From contig JAJFGJ010000012.1 in NCBI GenBank assembly GCA_021776175.1, forward strand, positions 1-64,000: a stretch of 64,000 bases of DNA, read 5' to 3'. Below the pieces are notes generated by a model that was given only the letters and a program-made list of their open reading frames with translations, ran no database searches and was not told where the DNA came from. Below are positions 1 to 8,525 of this stretch, piece after piece. The first letter of the stretch is position 1. Each line of letters starts with the position of its first letter. Position numbers and translations under genes: made by a program. Origin of the DNA: Kiloniellaceae bacterium (GTDB lineage Bacteria; Pseudomonadota; Alphaproteobacteria; Kiloniellales; J153).

Positions 1-1545
1 CACGTGGATTCCACCGTGCACAAGTTCGAGGAATGGGGCCTTCCGATCATGAAGGACCCGGAAACCGGACGCTATCTGCGCGAAGGCAAGTGGCAGATCA
101 TGATTCACGGCGAAAGCTACAAGCCGATCGTCGCGGAAGCTGCCCGCAAGGCCGCCACCGAAGTCTACAACCGGATTATGGTAACCCACCTGCTGATGGA
201 CAAGACGAAGCCCAACCGAGTTGCCGGGGCCGTCGGGTTCAACGTTCGTACTGGTGATTTCTACGTCTTCCGCTCGAAAGCCGTCATTGTAGGCGCCGGT
301 GGCGCGTCGCATATCTTCAAACCCCGCGCGGCCGGTGAAGGCATGGGACGAACGTGGTACGCCCCATGGAGCAGCGCCTCTGCCTATGCCTTGCCGATCC
401 TCGCCGGCGCCAAGATGACGCAAATGGAGAATCGGATCGTCCTTACCCGATTCAAGGATGGCTACGGTCCGGTCGGCGCCTATTTTCTGCATCTCAAGAC
501 GTACACCGAAAATGCCTATGGCGATGAGTACGAGTCCAATTGGTATGAGAACACCAAGGAACTGGTCGGAGATTACATTGATCGGCACCCGGTACCGACC
601 TGCCTGCGAAACCACGCTATTCTCGAGGAAGTCAAAGCTGGTAGAGGCCCTATCCGCATGGTGACGAAGGAGGCCTTCCAGGACCCCCACTTGGAGACCG
701 TTGGCTGGGAGAACTTCCTCGGCATGACGATCGGGCAAGCAGTCGTCTGGGCGTCGCAGAACATCGATCCCAAGCATACCAATCCCGAGCTGACCACGTC
801 CGAGCCTTATGTCATGGGTTCCCACGCCACCTGTTCAGGAGCCTGGGCGAGTGGGCCGGAGGACTACGCCCCCTCGGAATATCAGTGGGGATACAACCGG
901 ATGATGACCGTCGAGGGACTCTTCGGCGCGGGCGACACCATCGGCGGCACCGCCCACAAGTTCTCGTCGGGATCCTTCACGGAAGGCCGGATCGCAGGCA
1001 AGGCGGCGGTCAATTTCGTAAACGACTTGGGTAACGAGCAGCCTCAGGTCAGTGAGGCGGAGTACGAAGATCTCAAGAAGGTCGTCTTCCAGCCCATGGA
1101 GAACTACGAAGTCGGTCGCAACGAGATCGTCGCGGGAACCGTTTCGCCGAGCTATCTTTTGCCAATGCACGGTCTTCAGCGTCTCGAGAAGATTATGGAC
1201 GAATATGTCGGCGGTATCAGCTCCCACTATACAACCAACGAACCCTTGCTCACCCGCGGGCTGGAATTGTTGGGCATGCTGAAGGAAGACCTTCCCCATC
1301 TCGGGGCCGAAGACCTTCATCAGCTTATGAGGGCGTGGGAGCTTCAGCACCGGGTCTTAGCTTCGGAGTGTGTGACACAGCACACGATGTTCAGGCAGGA
1401 AACGCGGTGGCCGGGGTATTACTACCGGGCCGATCATCCCAAGCTGGATGACACCGATTGGCATTGCTTCACCTTGTCCCGCTACGACCGGGAATCCGGC
1501 GAATGGGCCATGGAGAAGGCCCCTGTATACCACATTATCGACTAA
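1..1545 (+). CDS. aprA: Adenylylsulfate (APS) reductase alpha subunit, 5' end outside window
   Basis: Flavoprotein subunit of APS reductase, which interconverts APS and sulfite plus AMP in the cytoplasm. The reading frame is open from base 1, so roughly the first 100 or more residues of the usual ~630 lie upstream; about 514 residues are visible. The FAD/substrate domain is clear: a [12 protein letters not shown] stretch, the conserved WYAPWSS segment, the long insertion with [16 protein letters not shown], and the [16 protein letters not shown] segment that closes the FAD site. sat follows 25 bp after the stop codon, the usual aprBA-sat arrangement of sulfur-oxidising bacteria (and sulfate reducers). 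In an alphaproteobacterium the sulfite-oxidising direction is the more likely role; that is inference. Confidence 0.95.
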   Translation, partial: HVDSTVHKFEEWGLPIMKDPETGRYLREGKWQIMIHGESYKPIVAEAARKAATEVYNRIMVTHLLMDKTKPNRVAGAVGFNVRTGDFYVFRSKAVIVGAGGASHIFKPRAAGEGMGRTWYAPWSSASAYALPILAGAKMTQMENRIVLTRFKDGYGPVGAYFLHLKTYTENAYGDEYESNWYENTKELVGDYIDRHPVPTCLRNHAILEEVKAGRGPIRMVTKEAFQDPHLETVGWENFLGMTIGQAVVWASQNIDPKHTNPELTTSEPYVMGSHATCSGAWASGPEDYAPSEYQWGYNRMMTVEGLFGAGDTIGGTAHKFSSGSFTEGRIAGKAAVNFVNDLGNEQPQVSEAEYEDLKKVVFQPMENYEVGRNEIVAGTVSPSYLLPMHGLQRLEKIMDEYVGGISSHYTTNEPLLTRGLELLGMLKEDLPHLGAEDLHQLMRAWELQHRVLASECVTQHTMFRQETRWPGYYYRADHPKLDDTDWHCFTLSRYDRESGEWAMEKAPVYHIID

Positions 1546-1570
1546 ACAGCGCTCATCGAGGACCCCTTCA

Positions 1571-2758
1571 ATGGGAGCGAATGCGATGTCCAAGCTGGTT
1601 CCGCCCCACGGTGGGGGTGCTCTCCGGCCTTTGCTGATCGAGCCCTCGCTTCGCGCGGCGGAGTTGATGAGTGCAGAGGGACTGAAAGCCGTACCCATGA
1701 CCAGCCGGGAAAGCTCCGATCTCTTAATGCTGGGGATGGGCGCCTATACACCGCTCGGCGGCTTCATGGGGCATGATGACTGGCGGGGTGCCTGCACCGA
1801 GATGAGACTGGCGAGCGGCCTGTTCTGGCCTGTTCCGATCACGCTTTCCTGCAGTCAAGACTTGGCGAACAGCATCGGCGCCGGCGAAGAGGTGGCTCTG
1901 ATCGACGAGGTTTCGGGTCAGATCATGGCTGTAATGACGGTCGAAGAAAGGTACATCATCGACCGGCAACTGGAATGTTCCGAGGTCTTTCGTACTACGG
2001 ATGCACATCACCCCGGCGTCGCCAAGGTGATGTCACAAGGCGAGGTCAACTTGGCTGGGCCGGTGCGGGTATTGAGCGAAGGCGATTATCCACAGTCGTA
2101 CTCAGACCTCTACCTCAGGCCAGCCGAGACACGCGCCCGGTTCGAAGCGCAGGGGTGGTCGAAAGTGGCTGCTTTCCAGACCCGCAATCCCATGCATCGC
2201 AGCCATGAATACCTGGCTAAGATCGCCGTTGAGGTCTGCGACGGGCTGCTCATCCATCAAGTTCTCGGCAAGCTCAAACCCGGCGACATACCCGCCGACG
2301 TCCGTGTCCAGGCCATCAATGCCCTGGTCGAGAACTATTTCGTGGCTGGCACCGCCATCCAGGCCGGTTATCCGATCGAGATGCGCTACGCGGGCCCGCG
2401 CGAGGCGCTGCTACACGCACTCTTTCGGCAGAACTTCGGCTGTTCCCACCTGGTCGTTGGCCGCGACCACGCCGGGGTTGGCGACTACTACGGCCCCTTC
2501 GATGCGCACCATATTTTCGACGAGCTGGCGCCAGGGAGTCTCGAAACCGTGCCGTTGAAAATCGACATCACTTTCTACTGCGACATTTGCCGCGGCACCG
2601 CGACCAACCGCACCTGCCCGCACGAGGAAAGCCATCGGTTATCGATCTCGGGAACACGCCTCAGGACCATGTTTACCAACCACGAGCCGATACCGCCGGA
2701 GTTCAGTCGGCCCGAGGTGCTTGAAATCCTGCAAGCGCATTACGATAGCCTGAGCTGA
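1571..2758 (+). CDS. sat: ATP sulfurylase (sulfate adenylyltransferase)
   Basis: Catalyses APS plus pyrophosphate to ATP plus sulfate, or the reverse; paired with AprA this yields ATP during sulfite oxidation. About 395 residues, normal for the dissimilatory homo-oligomeric Sat. Diagnostic motifs are visible: [10 protein letters not shown] (nucleotide-binding QxRNP and HxxH, around residue 202), GRDHAG around residue 297, and the YCDICRG...TCPH cysteine/histidine cluster typical of bacterial Sat. Start 1571 has GAGGAC about 8 bp upstream; the in-frame ATG at 1586 ([10 protein letters not shown], with GGGAG 8 bp upstream) is an equally good alternative. Probably cotranscribed with aprA. Confidence 0.95.
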   Translation: MGANAMSKLVPPHGGGALRPLLIEPSLRAAELMSAEGLKAVPMTSRESSDLLMLGMGAYTPLGGFMGHDDWRGACTEMRLASGLFWPVPITLSCSQDLANSIGAGEEVALIDEVSGQIMAVMTVEERYIIDRQLECSEVFRTTDAHHPGVAKVMSQGEVNLAGPVRVLSEGDYPQSYSDLYLRPAETRARFEAQGWSKVAAFQTRNPMHRSHEYLAKIAVEVCDGLLIHQVLGKLKPGDIPADVRVQAINALVENYFVAGTAIQAGYPIEMRYAGPREALLHALFRQNFGCSHLVVGRDHAGVGDYYGPFDAHHIFDELAPGSLETVPLKIDITFYCDICRGTATNRTCPHEESHRLSISGTRLRTMFTNHEPIPPEFSRPEVLEILQAHYDSLS

Positions 2759-2819
2759 TGCCTCCGGGACCCCAAGATTTTTTCTCACCTAAGTGGTGTG
2801 CCCGAATTCGCTCGTTCCA

Positions 2820-3584
2820 ATGATCATCGCCCAGATTAGCGATACCCACATCCTGGCCCGATCTTCGGAGCAAGCCGAAGGCCAACGCAGGGCTGAGAAC
2901 TTGCGGCAATGTGTCGCGGACATCAATCGCCAACAGCCGGACGCAGTGGTCCACACTGGAGATTTGGTGCAAAACGGCTTACCCCAGGAATATGAATACC
3001 TGCGCGAGATTCTTGCGCCCTTGGAGGCGCCGCTCTACGTGATTCCCGGCAATCGCGATAAGCGCGATGCCTTGCGCACCGCCTTCGGCGACTATGCTTA
3101 TCTGCCCAAGAACGGTGACTTCCTCCATTACACGGTCGAAGATCATCCTCTTCGCCTGGTCGCGCTCGACTCGACGGCCACAGGGGAACGAAAGGGTGTC
3201 TACTGCGCGCGCCGGCAGGCATGGCTGCATGATGTACTCAGCTGTGCGCCGGAAAGGCCGACGGCTCTTCTCATCCACCACCCGCCCTTCGACATCGATG
3301 ACCACTATATCGGTGGCTACCGCCGGCCCGGGGAGGCCGAAAACCTTGCTGCCGTTGTCACCCAGCACACACAGGTCCTGCGGCTGCTCTGTGGGCACGT
3401 TCACTGTCCAACCCAGAGGTCATGGGCCGGTACGCAGGCGATTACCATGGCAAGTGTCGCCGTCGACGTACGCAAGGGAATCGACGAAACGCAGGTCAAG
3501 GACCGGCCAATCTATCAGCTTCACTCCATGTCGGAAAAAGCCGGCCTAGTCAGTCAAGCGCGAATCGTCGCCGGCTATCAATAA
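2820..3584 (+). CDS. CpdA-like calcineurin-type metallophosphoesterase
   Basis: Binuclear-metal phosphoesterase of the 3',5'-cyclic-nucleotide phosphodiesterase (CpdA/Icc) type, about 254 residues. All family metal-site motifs are in order: SDTH near the N terminus, HTGDLVQNG around residue 45, GNRDKR around residue 80, LLIHHPPF in the middle, and CGHVHC near residue 200. The start at 2820 (MIIAQISDTH) is chosen because the longer ORF start adds a non-conserved extension. It lies 61 bp after sat on the same strand and overlaps the convergent cysH-like gene by 7 bp at its 3' end. The substrate (cAMP or another phosphoester) cannot be told from sequence. Confidence 0.85.
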   Translation: MIIAQISDTHILARSSEQAEGQRRAENLRQCVADINRQQPDAVVHTGDLVQNGLPQEYEYLREILAPLEAPLYVIPGNRDKRDALRTAFGDYAYLPKNGDFLHYTVEDHPLRLVALDSTATGERKGVYCARRQAWLHDVLSCAPERPTALLIHHPPFDIDDHYIGGYRRPGEAENLAAVVTQHTQVLRLLCGHVHCPTQRSWAGTQAITMASVAVDVRKGIDETQVKDRPIYQLHSMSEKAGLVSQARIVAGYQ

Positions 3585-4198
3585 TTGTAGGACGGAGGAA
3601 TCGCTTGCTCCTCCAAGTACGGCGCCGGCTTAGGCCGGACAGCCCGCGGATGGAACGGCAGCTCGTGTTCGCGCATGAAGGCCCGAATATCGTTCTTGGT
3701 CCAGCGGATCAGCGGGTTGATCCGGATCAGCCGGCTCTCCACGTCGACTCTGTTTTTGAACTGAGGTGGGCTCGGTATGTGGTAGACGGCCGATATCCAG
3801 CAGCTGTAGGGCGCCAGGGTTTGGTTGAGGTGGAGGATTTCGTAGCTCCGACCCAGGCCGTTCCGACTCTCAATCCACATGCGTTCGCAATGATCGTAGC
3901 CGCCGGGCAGGACCTCAACCTCGCCGCCCTTGGTCTGGCTCACGTTCTCAAGACCCAGTAGCTCGACGATGCGCTTACGGTACACGTCGCTCTCGGGAAA
4001 CTGAAACCCGCGGCCGCAAAAAACAACCGGTGTGGCGGGATTGATGTCAGCCACCAATTTCAAAACCACCACGCTCGATGCCTTGAGCGAGGCGGTCACC
4101 AGCGTTTTTCCGGCAAAGCGATTCTCAATCAGCAACCGCAGTAAATCCGGTGTCGATAGATCGGGGCTTACAGATCTGATGTCTTGATAAACAGACAT
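3578..4198 (-). CDS. CysH-like PAPS/APS reductase family protein, catalytic Cys motif absent
   Basis: About 206 residues with the adenine-nucleotide alpha-hydrolase fold of phosphoadenylyl-sulfate reductases: VTASLKASSVVVLKLV matches the phosphate-binding segment, PVVFCGRGFQFPES matches the VIFLDTGYLFPET-type strand, and RINPLIRWTKNDI matches the IKINPLADWSDEDV segment near the C terminus. The family's C-terminal ECG(L/I)H catalytic cysteine is missing: the protein ends in a proline-rich tail, and its three cysteines lie elsewhere (VFCGRG, DHCERM, YSCWIS). The start at 4198 has GAGGT 8 bp upstream. It is convergent with the phosphoesterase and close to aprA-sat, so a role in APS/sulfur-compound binding or oxidation is plausible, but ordinary sulfonucleotide reduction is doubtful. 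Confidence 0.75.
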   Translation of the reverse strand: MSVYQDIRSVSPDLSTPDLLRLLIENRFAGKTLVTASLKASSVVVLKLVADINPATPVVFCGRGFQFPESDVYRKRIVELLGLENVSQTKGGEVEVLPGGYDHCERMWIESRNGLGRSYEILHLNQTLAPYSCWISAVYHIPSPPQFKNRVDVESRLIRINPLIRWTKNDIRAFMREHELPFHPRAVRPKPAPYLEEQAIPPSYNY

Positions 4199-4390
4199 AA
4201 GGCAAGACCTCATCCCATAATAGCGCGAGGTTGAAATCAAGGCTGATTAGAAAATATATTGGTTAAGCCGACACGATGCCAACTTATTCGACACTCATGC
4301 TCGATGGCAATCGACACCTATGAACGCCCCCTGTTTGCCAAGGGATTTCTGATCTGTGGCGAGGTGGGGTTTGCAGTCATCTATCCGGCC

Positions 4391-5014
4391 GGCATTGACA
4401 CGTTAACTGCCGCAGTCGCCAGAATTCGATCTGTGATCCGCATCAGGCGGCAAGCCAACCTCGATTCCAGACAGCAAACGTCTCGGCTCGATTGTTCGCT
4501 CGTAATCCTTGATCATGAACGGCGGTAGGTCGCTCTTTGCGGATGGCGACAGCGTAGGATTTCAGCTTGTCCGTGGTAATGCGCTTTGGCGCGAAGCCCT
4601 GCTTCTTCAGAAGCTTTCGCAGCAATCGCCTCGCCGGCTTAGCGCACCGTCGTGGCTGGACCAGGAAGTCGAGTACCGCCCGCCACAGCCGGTGATTACG
4701 GCTACGGATCTTGATAACCATTTCGTCGAGGTGCCAACGCGTACTGGCGCGCGGACGGCCGCGACGAAGGTTGCCCGCAATCAGTCGGCCGAACTTCAGG
4801 AACCAGCGTCGAACCGTTTCGTTCGAAACATCGATGCCACGCTCGGCCAGAAGATCCTCGACATCACGAAACGAAAGCGTGAACCGGAAGTAGAGCCATA
4901 CCGCATGTTGGATGATCTCGGGCGAAAAACGATGTCGTTTGAAAGATATCGGGGTCATACCGAGACCGTACCGGTCCCTCCGCGCGCCGACTATCGACTT
5001 AACGTGTCAATGCC
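4391..5014 (-). mobile_element. IS6-family element, left copy (truncated, 624 bp)
   Basis: Bounded by 16-bp perfect inverted repeats, GGCATTGACACGTTAA at 4391-4406 and its complement at 4999-5014. It contains one transposase frame on the minus strand. The element is shorter than ordinary IS6 elements (about 0.8 kb) because the 3' part of the transposase gene is missing. A closely related copy in the same orientation lies at 22165-22805. The 8-bp sequences immediately outside (ATCCGGCC and CCATTAAT) do not match, so no target duplication is visible. Confidence 0.85.
4443..4958 (-). pseudogene. IS6-family transposase, truncated and internally deleted
   Basis: 171 residues against about 230 for a complete IS6 DDE transposase. 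The N-terminal HTH region (SFRDVEDLLAERG, NETVRRWFLKFG) and the DDE residues are present: WHLDE for the first Asp, TTDKLKSY for the second, NNRAE for the Glu. After NNRAE the sequence switches to an unrelated 12-residue tail, removing roughly the last 55-60 residues. Relative to the right-hand copy it has also lost six residues (DDEGEV) through an 18-bp in-frame deletion in the catalytic core. I infer it is inactive. Confidence 0.85.
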
Positions 5015-5137
5015 CCATTAATCGTTAATTCAATCCTAATCAATCAAGTCCTTAATATTAGGCGCAAATTGCGGATTTCGTTAACGAATTCTTGAAGCGC
5101 TCGGCCACCGGAAAGTGGCGGAGCGGAGCGTGGCGGG

Positions 5138-7774
5138 TTGGTGCTGGGAACCTTGGCTGGACAGAAATCAAATCGAGTCGCACGGCAACTGGTCGTGTTG
5201 ATCGCGCTGTCGTTCTTCGTCGGCTGCAGCATGCCGGCCTATCAAAGCCCACCCGATATGCCTATGATCGAGACCCCGGCCGATACGACAGGGATGATAC
5301 CCGTGCCAGTGACGGAGGCAGCTGCCGATGAATCCGGGCTGCCGCCGCCCCAGTCGATCACGCGCACGCCGGAGGTGGGCGCTGAGTTGTATCCGGGGTC
5401 CGGCCGGTTCATCCGCTCGACCCCACCCAACAAAAAGGCCGTGGATACAGCCGACGGTATCACCCTCAACTTCATCGAGACGCCTATCGATCAGGTCGTG
5501 GCGTCGGTCTTGGGCCAGATCCTGAAGCTCAATTACGTGATCGAACCCGGTGTACAGGGCCAGGTGACGATCCAGACGACGCAACCGATCCCGCGCGACT
5601 CCCTGATCTCCACCCTTGAGACAGTGCTCGGCCTGAATGGGGCGGCGTTGGTCGAGGCAGACGGGATCTATAAAATTGTTCGGTTATCGCCGGCCAGCCG
5701 GGTGGGAGCGCCAATTCGATCGTTACGGGCAGCCGGGCCGCACCCGCGCGGCTATGCGGTACAGGTCGTCCCGCTGAATTACATTGCCGCGCCCGAGATG
5801 GAGAAGATACTTGAATCGCTGGCACTGAAAGAAAACCTCCTGCGCGCCGACGCGACGCGCAACCTTCTAATCCTGGCCGGCACAGAGCCGGAGCTCGCCT
5901 CTTTGAATGACGCTATCGAGATATTCGACGTCGACTGGCTTGCCGGTATGTCGTTCGGTTTGTTCCCTATCCAGTTCGCGAACGCGAAGACGCTGGGCGA
6001 AGAGCTGGAGAAGATCTTCCAGAAGGGAACTGTTGATTCCCAACTTGTCCAATTCGTACCGATCGAGCGGCTGAATACGATCTTGGTCGTCACCCAGCAG
6101 TCTGCCTATCTGGAGCGGGCCAAGACCTGGATCGACCGTCTGGACCAGCAGGGCGACGGCAGCGCCCGGCGCATCTACGTCTACTATGTCCAGAACGCAC
6201 GCGCGGAACGCCTAGCAGCGTCATTGACCGAGATCTTCGCGCCGGAAGAGGAACCGCAGCCGACCGGCTTGGCGCCCGGTCAGAAACCGACGAAGATCAA
6301 TGCGGCGCCCCAGATAGATGCCGACGCCTTGGCGCAGGTTGGCGCGGCAGCCGAAACACGACCCGAAGCGCGCGTCACGGCAACGCCATCAACGGCGGCC
6401 AGCGCGGGCGATGGAATCGTATTACCGGCCGGCGGCAGGATTCGCGTCATTGCCGATACGGACCACAACGCGTTGATCGTTCTGGCAACGCCGCAAGAAT
6501 ACAAGATGGTTGAGGCAACGATGCGTAAGCTCGACATCGTACCTCTGCAAGTGCTGATCCAGGCAACGGTCTTCGAGGTCCGCCTGACCGATAACCTTCG
6601 CTACGGCGTGCGCTGGTTTTTCGAGAGTGGCGAGAGCAGTTTGCTACTCAACAACTTGCCAGCCGTGGTCGGCGGGTTTTCATATGCCTTCAACAGCACG
6701 AACTTCGACCTCGCGATCGACGCCCTAGCTAGCATAACCGATCTAAAGGTCATATCGTCGCCGGAACTCCTGGTGCTCGACAACCAGACCGCCAGCTTGC
6801 AGGTCGGCGACCAGGTGCCCGTGGCCACACGCCAGTCGACGAGCGTGACCGATCCCGAGGCCCCTGTCGTCAACAGCATTCAGTTTCGCAACACCGGCGT
6901 TATCCTGCGCGTCACCCCCAGAGTGAATGCCGGTGGCCTCGTAACCATGGAGATCGAGCAGGAGGTCAGCAACGTCACGCCCACGGAAACGCCGACAGTC
7001 ACGCCAACCATCTTTCAACGGACCATATCCAGCACCGTCGCGGTTACAAGTGGCGAGAGCGTCGCGCTCGGCGGCCTGATTTCGGAGAATAAGCGCGCCG
7101 GGCAAAGCGGTGTGCCCATTCTGAAAGACATCCCGATCGTGGGCGCCCTGTTCCGCTCGACCAGCGAGGAGATTGACCGCACGGAACTCTTGGTCTTGAT
7201 CACGCCGCGCGTCGTGCGCAACCAGGCGGAGGCACGCACGGTCACCAGCCAGCTCAAGCGCCGAATGGGCAGGGTTGAGCGCCTTATCCGCGAGGCCGAA
7301 GACCTTAAGGCCTCGCCGACCCGGGGCACAGGACCTCAGAGTAAATCCCCGGCACCGGCCGATTCCACAGTGAGCGCACGCGGCGCCGAGCGTTCAGATG
7401 CAACCGCGATGACCCTACTGCCGCAAAGCGGCGCGACCGACGAGTCATCGAGCCAGCCCAGATCACAGATGGCCGCTATCGGGACGATGAGCGATCAGGC
7501 GGTTAGCCCGGATTCCAGGACCGGGTCCGCCTATTTCGTGCATCTCGCGTCCTATCGCACGCACGTCCGCGCGGCCGATTCATGGCTCATCCTATCGGAA
7601 CGATTCCCATCGGTTTTAGGTCACCTGCAACCGCTCATCCAAGATGTCGATCTGGGTCAGCGCGGCATCTTCTATCGGCTTAATGCCGGGCCCATCGCGG
7701 ACCGGGCGCAGGTGCGGGCCGTCTGCCGTAGGCTTGAGAAAGAAAAACAGTACTGCCAAATTGCAGGCGGCTAG
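5138..7774 (+). CDS. gspD: Type II secretion secretin GspD with C-terminal SPOR domain
   Basis: Outer-membrane secretin of a T2SS, predicted lipoprotein: signal with lipobox VGC around residue 30. Domains in order: N0 (GITLNFIETPIDQVVASVLG, about residues 105-185), N1 and N2/N3 repeats (to about 465, with a linker rich in Pro/Ala/Thr near 375-430), secretin barrel about 467-692 (ISSPELLVLDNQTASLQVG, VPILKDIPIVGALFRS, ELLVLITPRVV). After a ~100-residue Ser/Thr-rich linker comes a SPOR-like domain, about 797-875 (YFVHLASYRTHVRA, FYRLNAGPIADRAQ). SPOR domains bind denuded septal peptidoglycan; this fusion is unusual for GspD. The frame opens at a TTG with GTG three bases later, so the start is uncertain. 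It starts 123 bp after the left IS. Confidence 0.9.
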   Translation: MVLGTLAGQKSNRVARQLVVLIALSFFVGCSMPAYQSPPDMPMIETPADTTGMIPVPVTEAAADESGLPPPQSITRTPEVGAELYPGSGRFIRSTPPNKKAVDTADGITLNFIETPIDQVVASVLGQILKLNYVIEPGVQGQVTIQTTQPIPRDSLISTLETVLGLNGAALVEADGIYKIVRLSPASRVGAPIRSLRAAGPHPRGYAVQVVPLNYIAAPEMEKILESLALKENLLRADATRNLLILAGTEPELASLNDAIEIFDVDWLAGMSFGLFPIQFANAKTLGEELEKIFQKGTVDSQLVQFVPIERLNTILVVTQQSAYLERAKTWIDRLDQQGDGSARRIYVYYVQNARAERLAASLTEIFAPEEEPQPTGLAPGQKPTKINAAPQIDADALAQVGAAAETRPEARVTATPSTAASAGDGIVLPAGGRIRVIADTDHNALIVLATPQEYKMVEATMRKLDIVPLQVLIQATVFEVRLTDNLRYGVRWFFESGESSLLLNNLPAVVGGFSYAFNSTNFDLAIDALASITDLKVISSPELLVLDNQTASLQVGDQVPVATRQSTSVTDPEAPVVNSIQFRNTGVILRVTPRVNAGGLVTMEIEQEVSNVTPTETPTVTPTIFQRTISSTVAVTSGESVALGGLISENKRAGQSGVPILKDIPIVGALFRSTSEEIDRTELLVLITPRVVRNQAEARTVTSQLKRRMGRVERLIREAEDLKASPTRGTGPQSKSPAPADSTVSARGAERSDATAMTLLPQSGATDESSSQPRSQMAAIGTMSDQAVSPDSRTGSAYFVHLASYRTHVRAADSWLILSERFPSVLGHLQPLIQDVDLGQRGIFYRLNAGPIADRAQVRAVCRRLEKEKQYCQIAGG

Positions 7775-7901
7775 AGCACGGAGATAGCCCGAAGCCAGAC
7801 TTCAGGTTGCGCCGCCGTGAAAGACACCGTGAAAATGGAAAACGCTTGCCCGCGCCGAACGCCCAGCACAGACAAGCGCTTTCCGATAGCTGTAAAACCG
7901 C

Positions 7902-8267
7902 TTAGAGAGCGCCGACGCATATGAGCGCGTCGCTGACCGCGATATTTATACCGCTCGCATCATCCAGCTTCGCCTTCCTCGCACCGGCCATATCGGTCGC
8001 CTTGTTCGATATCGCCAGCAGCTTATCGATCGCGTCGGAGAATTTCTCCCGATCGAGCTTGGCGTCAGCCGCGTCCAGCTTGGCCAACAAGTTGGTCTTG
8101 TCCATCTCCGCGCGCTTACTAAGGAATACGGCCCCGTCGATGGCGCTTTCGATGCCGTTGAGCTCGGCCGCACAGCTTCCGGTAATGTGGGATGCGTTCG
8201 CGGTTCCGGCGCCCAGCAATGTCATTGAGGCCAGAGCGCCCACAAATAGGATCTTTTTCGCGTTCAT
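7902..8267 (-). CDS. Small exported protein of unknown function
   Basis: About 121 residues. I do not recognise the family. The N terminus is a clear signal peptide (MNAKKILFVGALASMTLLG, predicted cleavage after ANA-S). The mature part is about 95 residues, charged and helix-prone (AEMDKTNLLAKLDAADAKLDREKFSDAIDKL), with two cysteines, one near its start (GSCAAEL) and one near its end (LICVGAL), suggesting a single disulfide. Start 8267 has AAGGA 8 bp upstream and a promoter-like TTGACC/TAAATT pair further up, so it probably has its own transcript. It lies at the end of the leftward oxidase gene set, convergent with gspD. Confidence 0.7.
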   Translation of the reverse strand: MNAKKILFVGALASMTLLGAGTANASHITGSCAAELNGIESAIDGAVFLSKRAEMDKTNLLAKLDAADAKLDREKFSDAIDKLLAISNKATDMAGARKAKLDDASGINIAVSDALICVGAL

Positions 8268-8337
8268 TTTTAGATTCCTTACCTTGAAAGAGTTCGCGTT
8301 ACGCTCAACGCCTTTTTGCTTAGATAATCTATTAATA

Positions 8338-8366
8338 AATTTATCACACACTCTATTATGGGTCAA
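8338..8366 (-). promoter_or_regulatory. Candidate sigma-70 promoter for the small exported protein
   Basis: On the minus strand TTGACC (8361-8366) is followed after 17 bp by TAAATT (8338-8343), in an AT-rich island between two GC-rich coding regions, about 70 bp upstream of the start codon at 8267. Confidence 0.45.
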
Positions 8367-8525
8367 TATTACATGATCATTACAATGATAATTTTTTTAG
8401 CGTAATATAGTTCACAACAATAGTTAATTCCATACTTGCGACGATTCATTTGGCAACCAATCGATTTCGCTTGGCCTCACTCACGTGCGGAGCCCCTCGA
8501 CAATGACCGGTGAGCGGATCATGCT

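Noticed and set aside
835..1350. 171-residue minus-strand ORF inside aprA
   Set aside because: Shadow of the strongly conserved aprA frame; no ribosome site or homology.
4259..4528. 89-residue plus-strand ORF running into the left IS
   Set aside because: It begins at a TTG without a ribosome site, crosses the IS inverted repeat and is antisense to the transposase; no recognisable protein.
4509..5021. 170-residue ORF antisense to the left transposase (and the 208-residue equivalent at 22282-22908)
   Set aside because: Both copies are mirror frames of the transposase, and the right one runs into the tRNA gene.
4383..5022. Target-site duplication for the IS6 copies
   Set aside because: The 8-mers flanking each copy, and the outer flanks of the pair, do not match; too old or rearranged.
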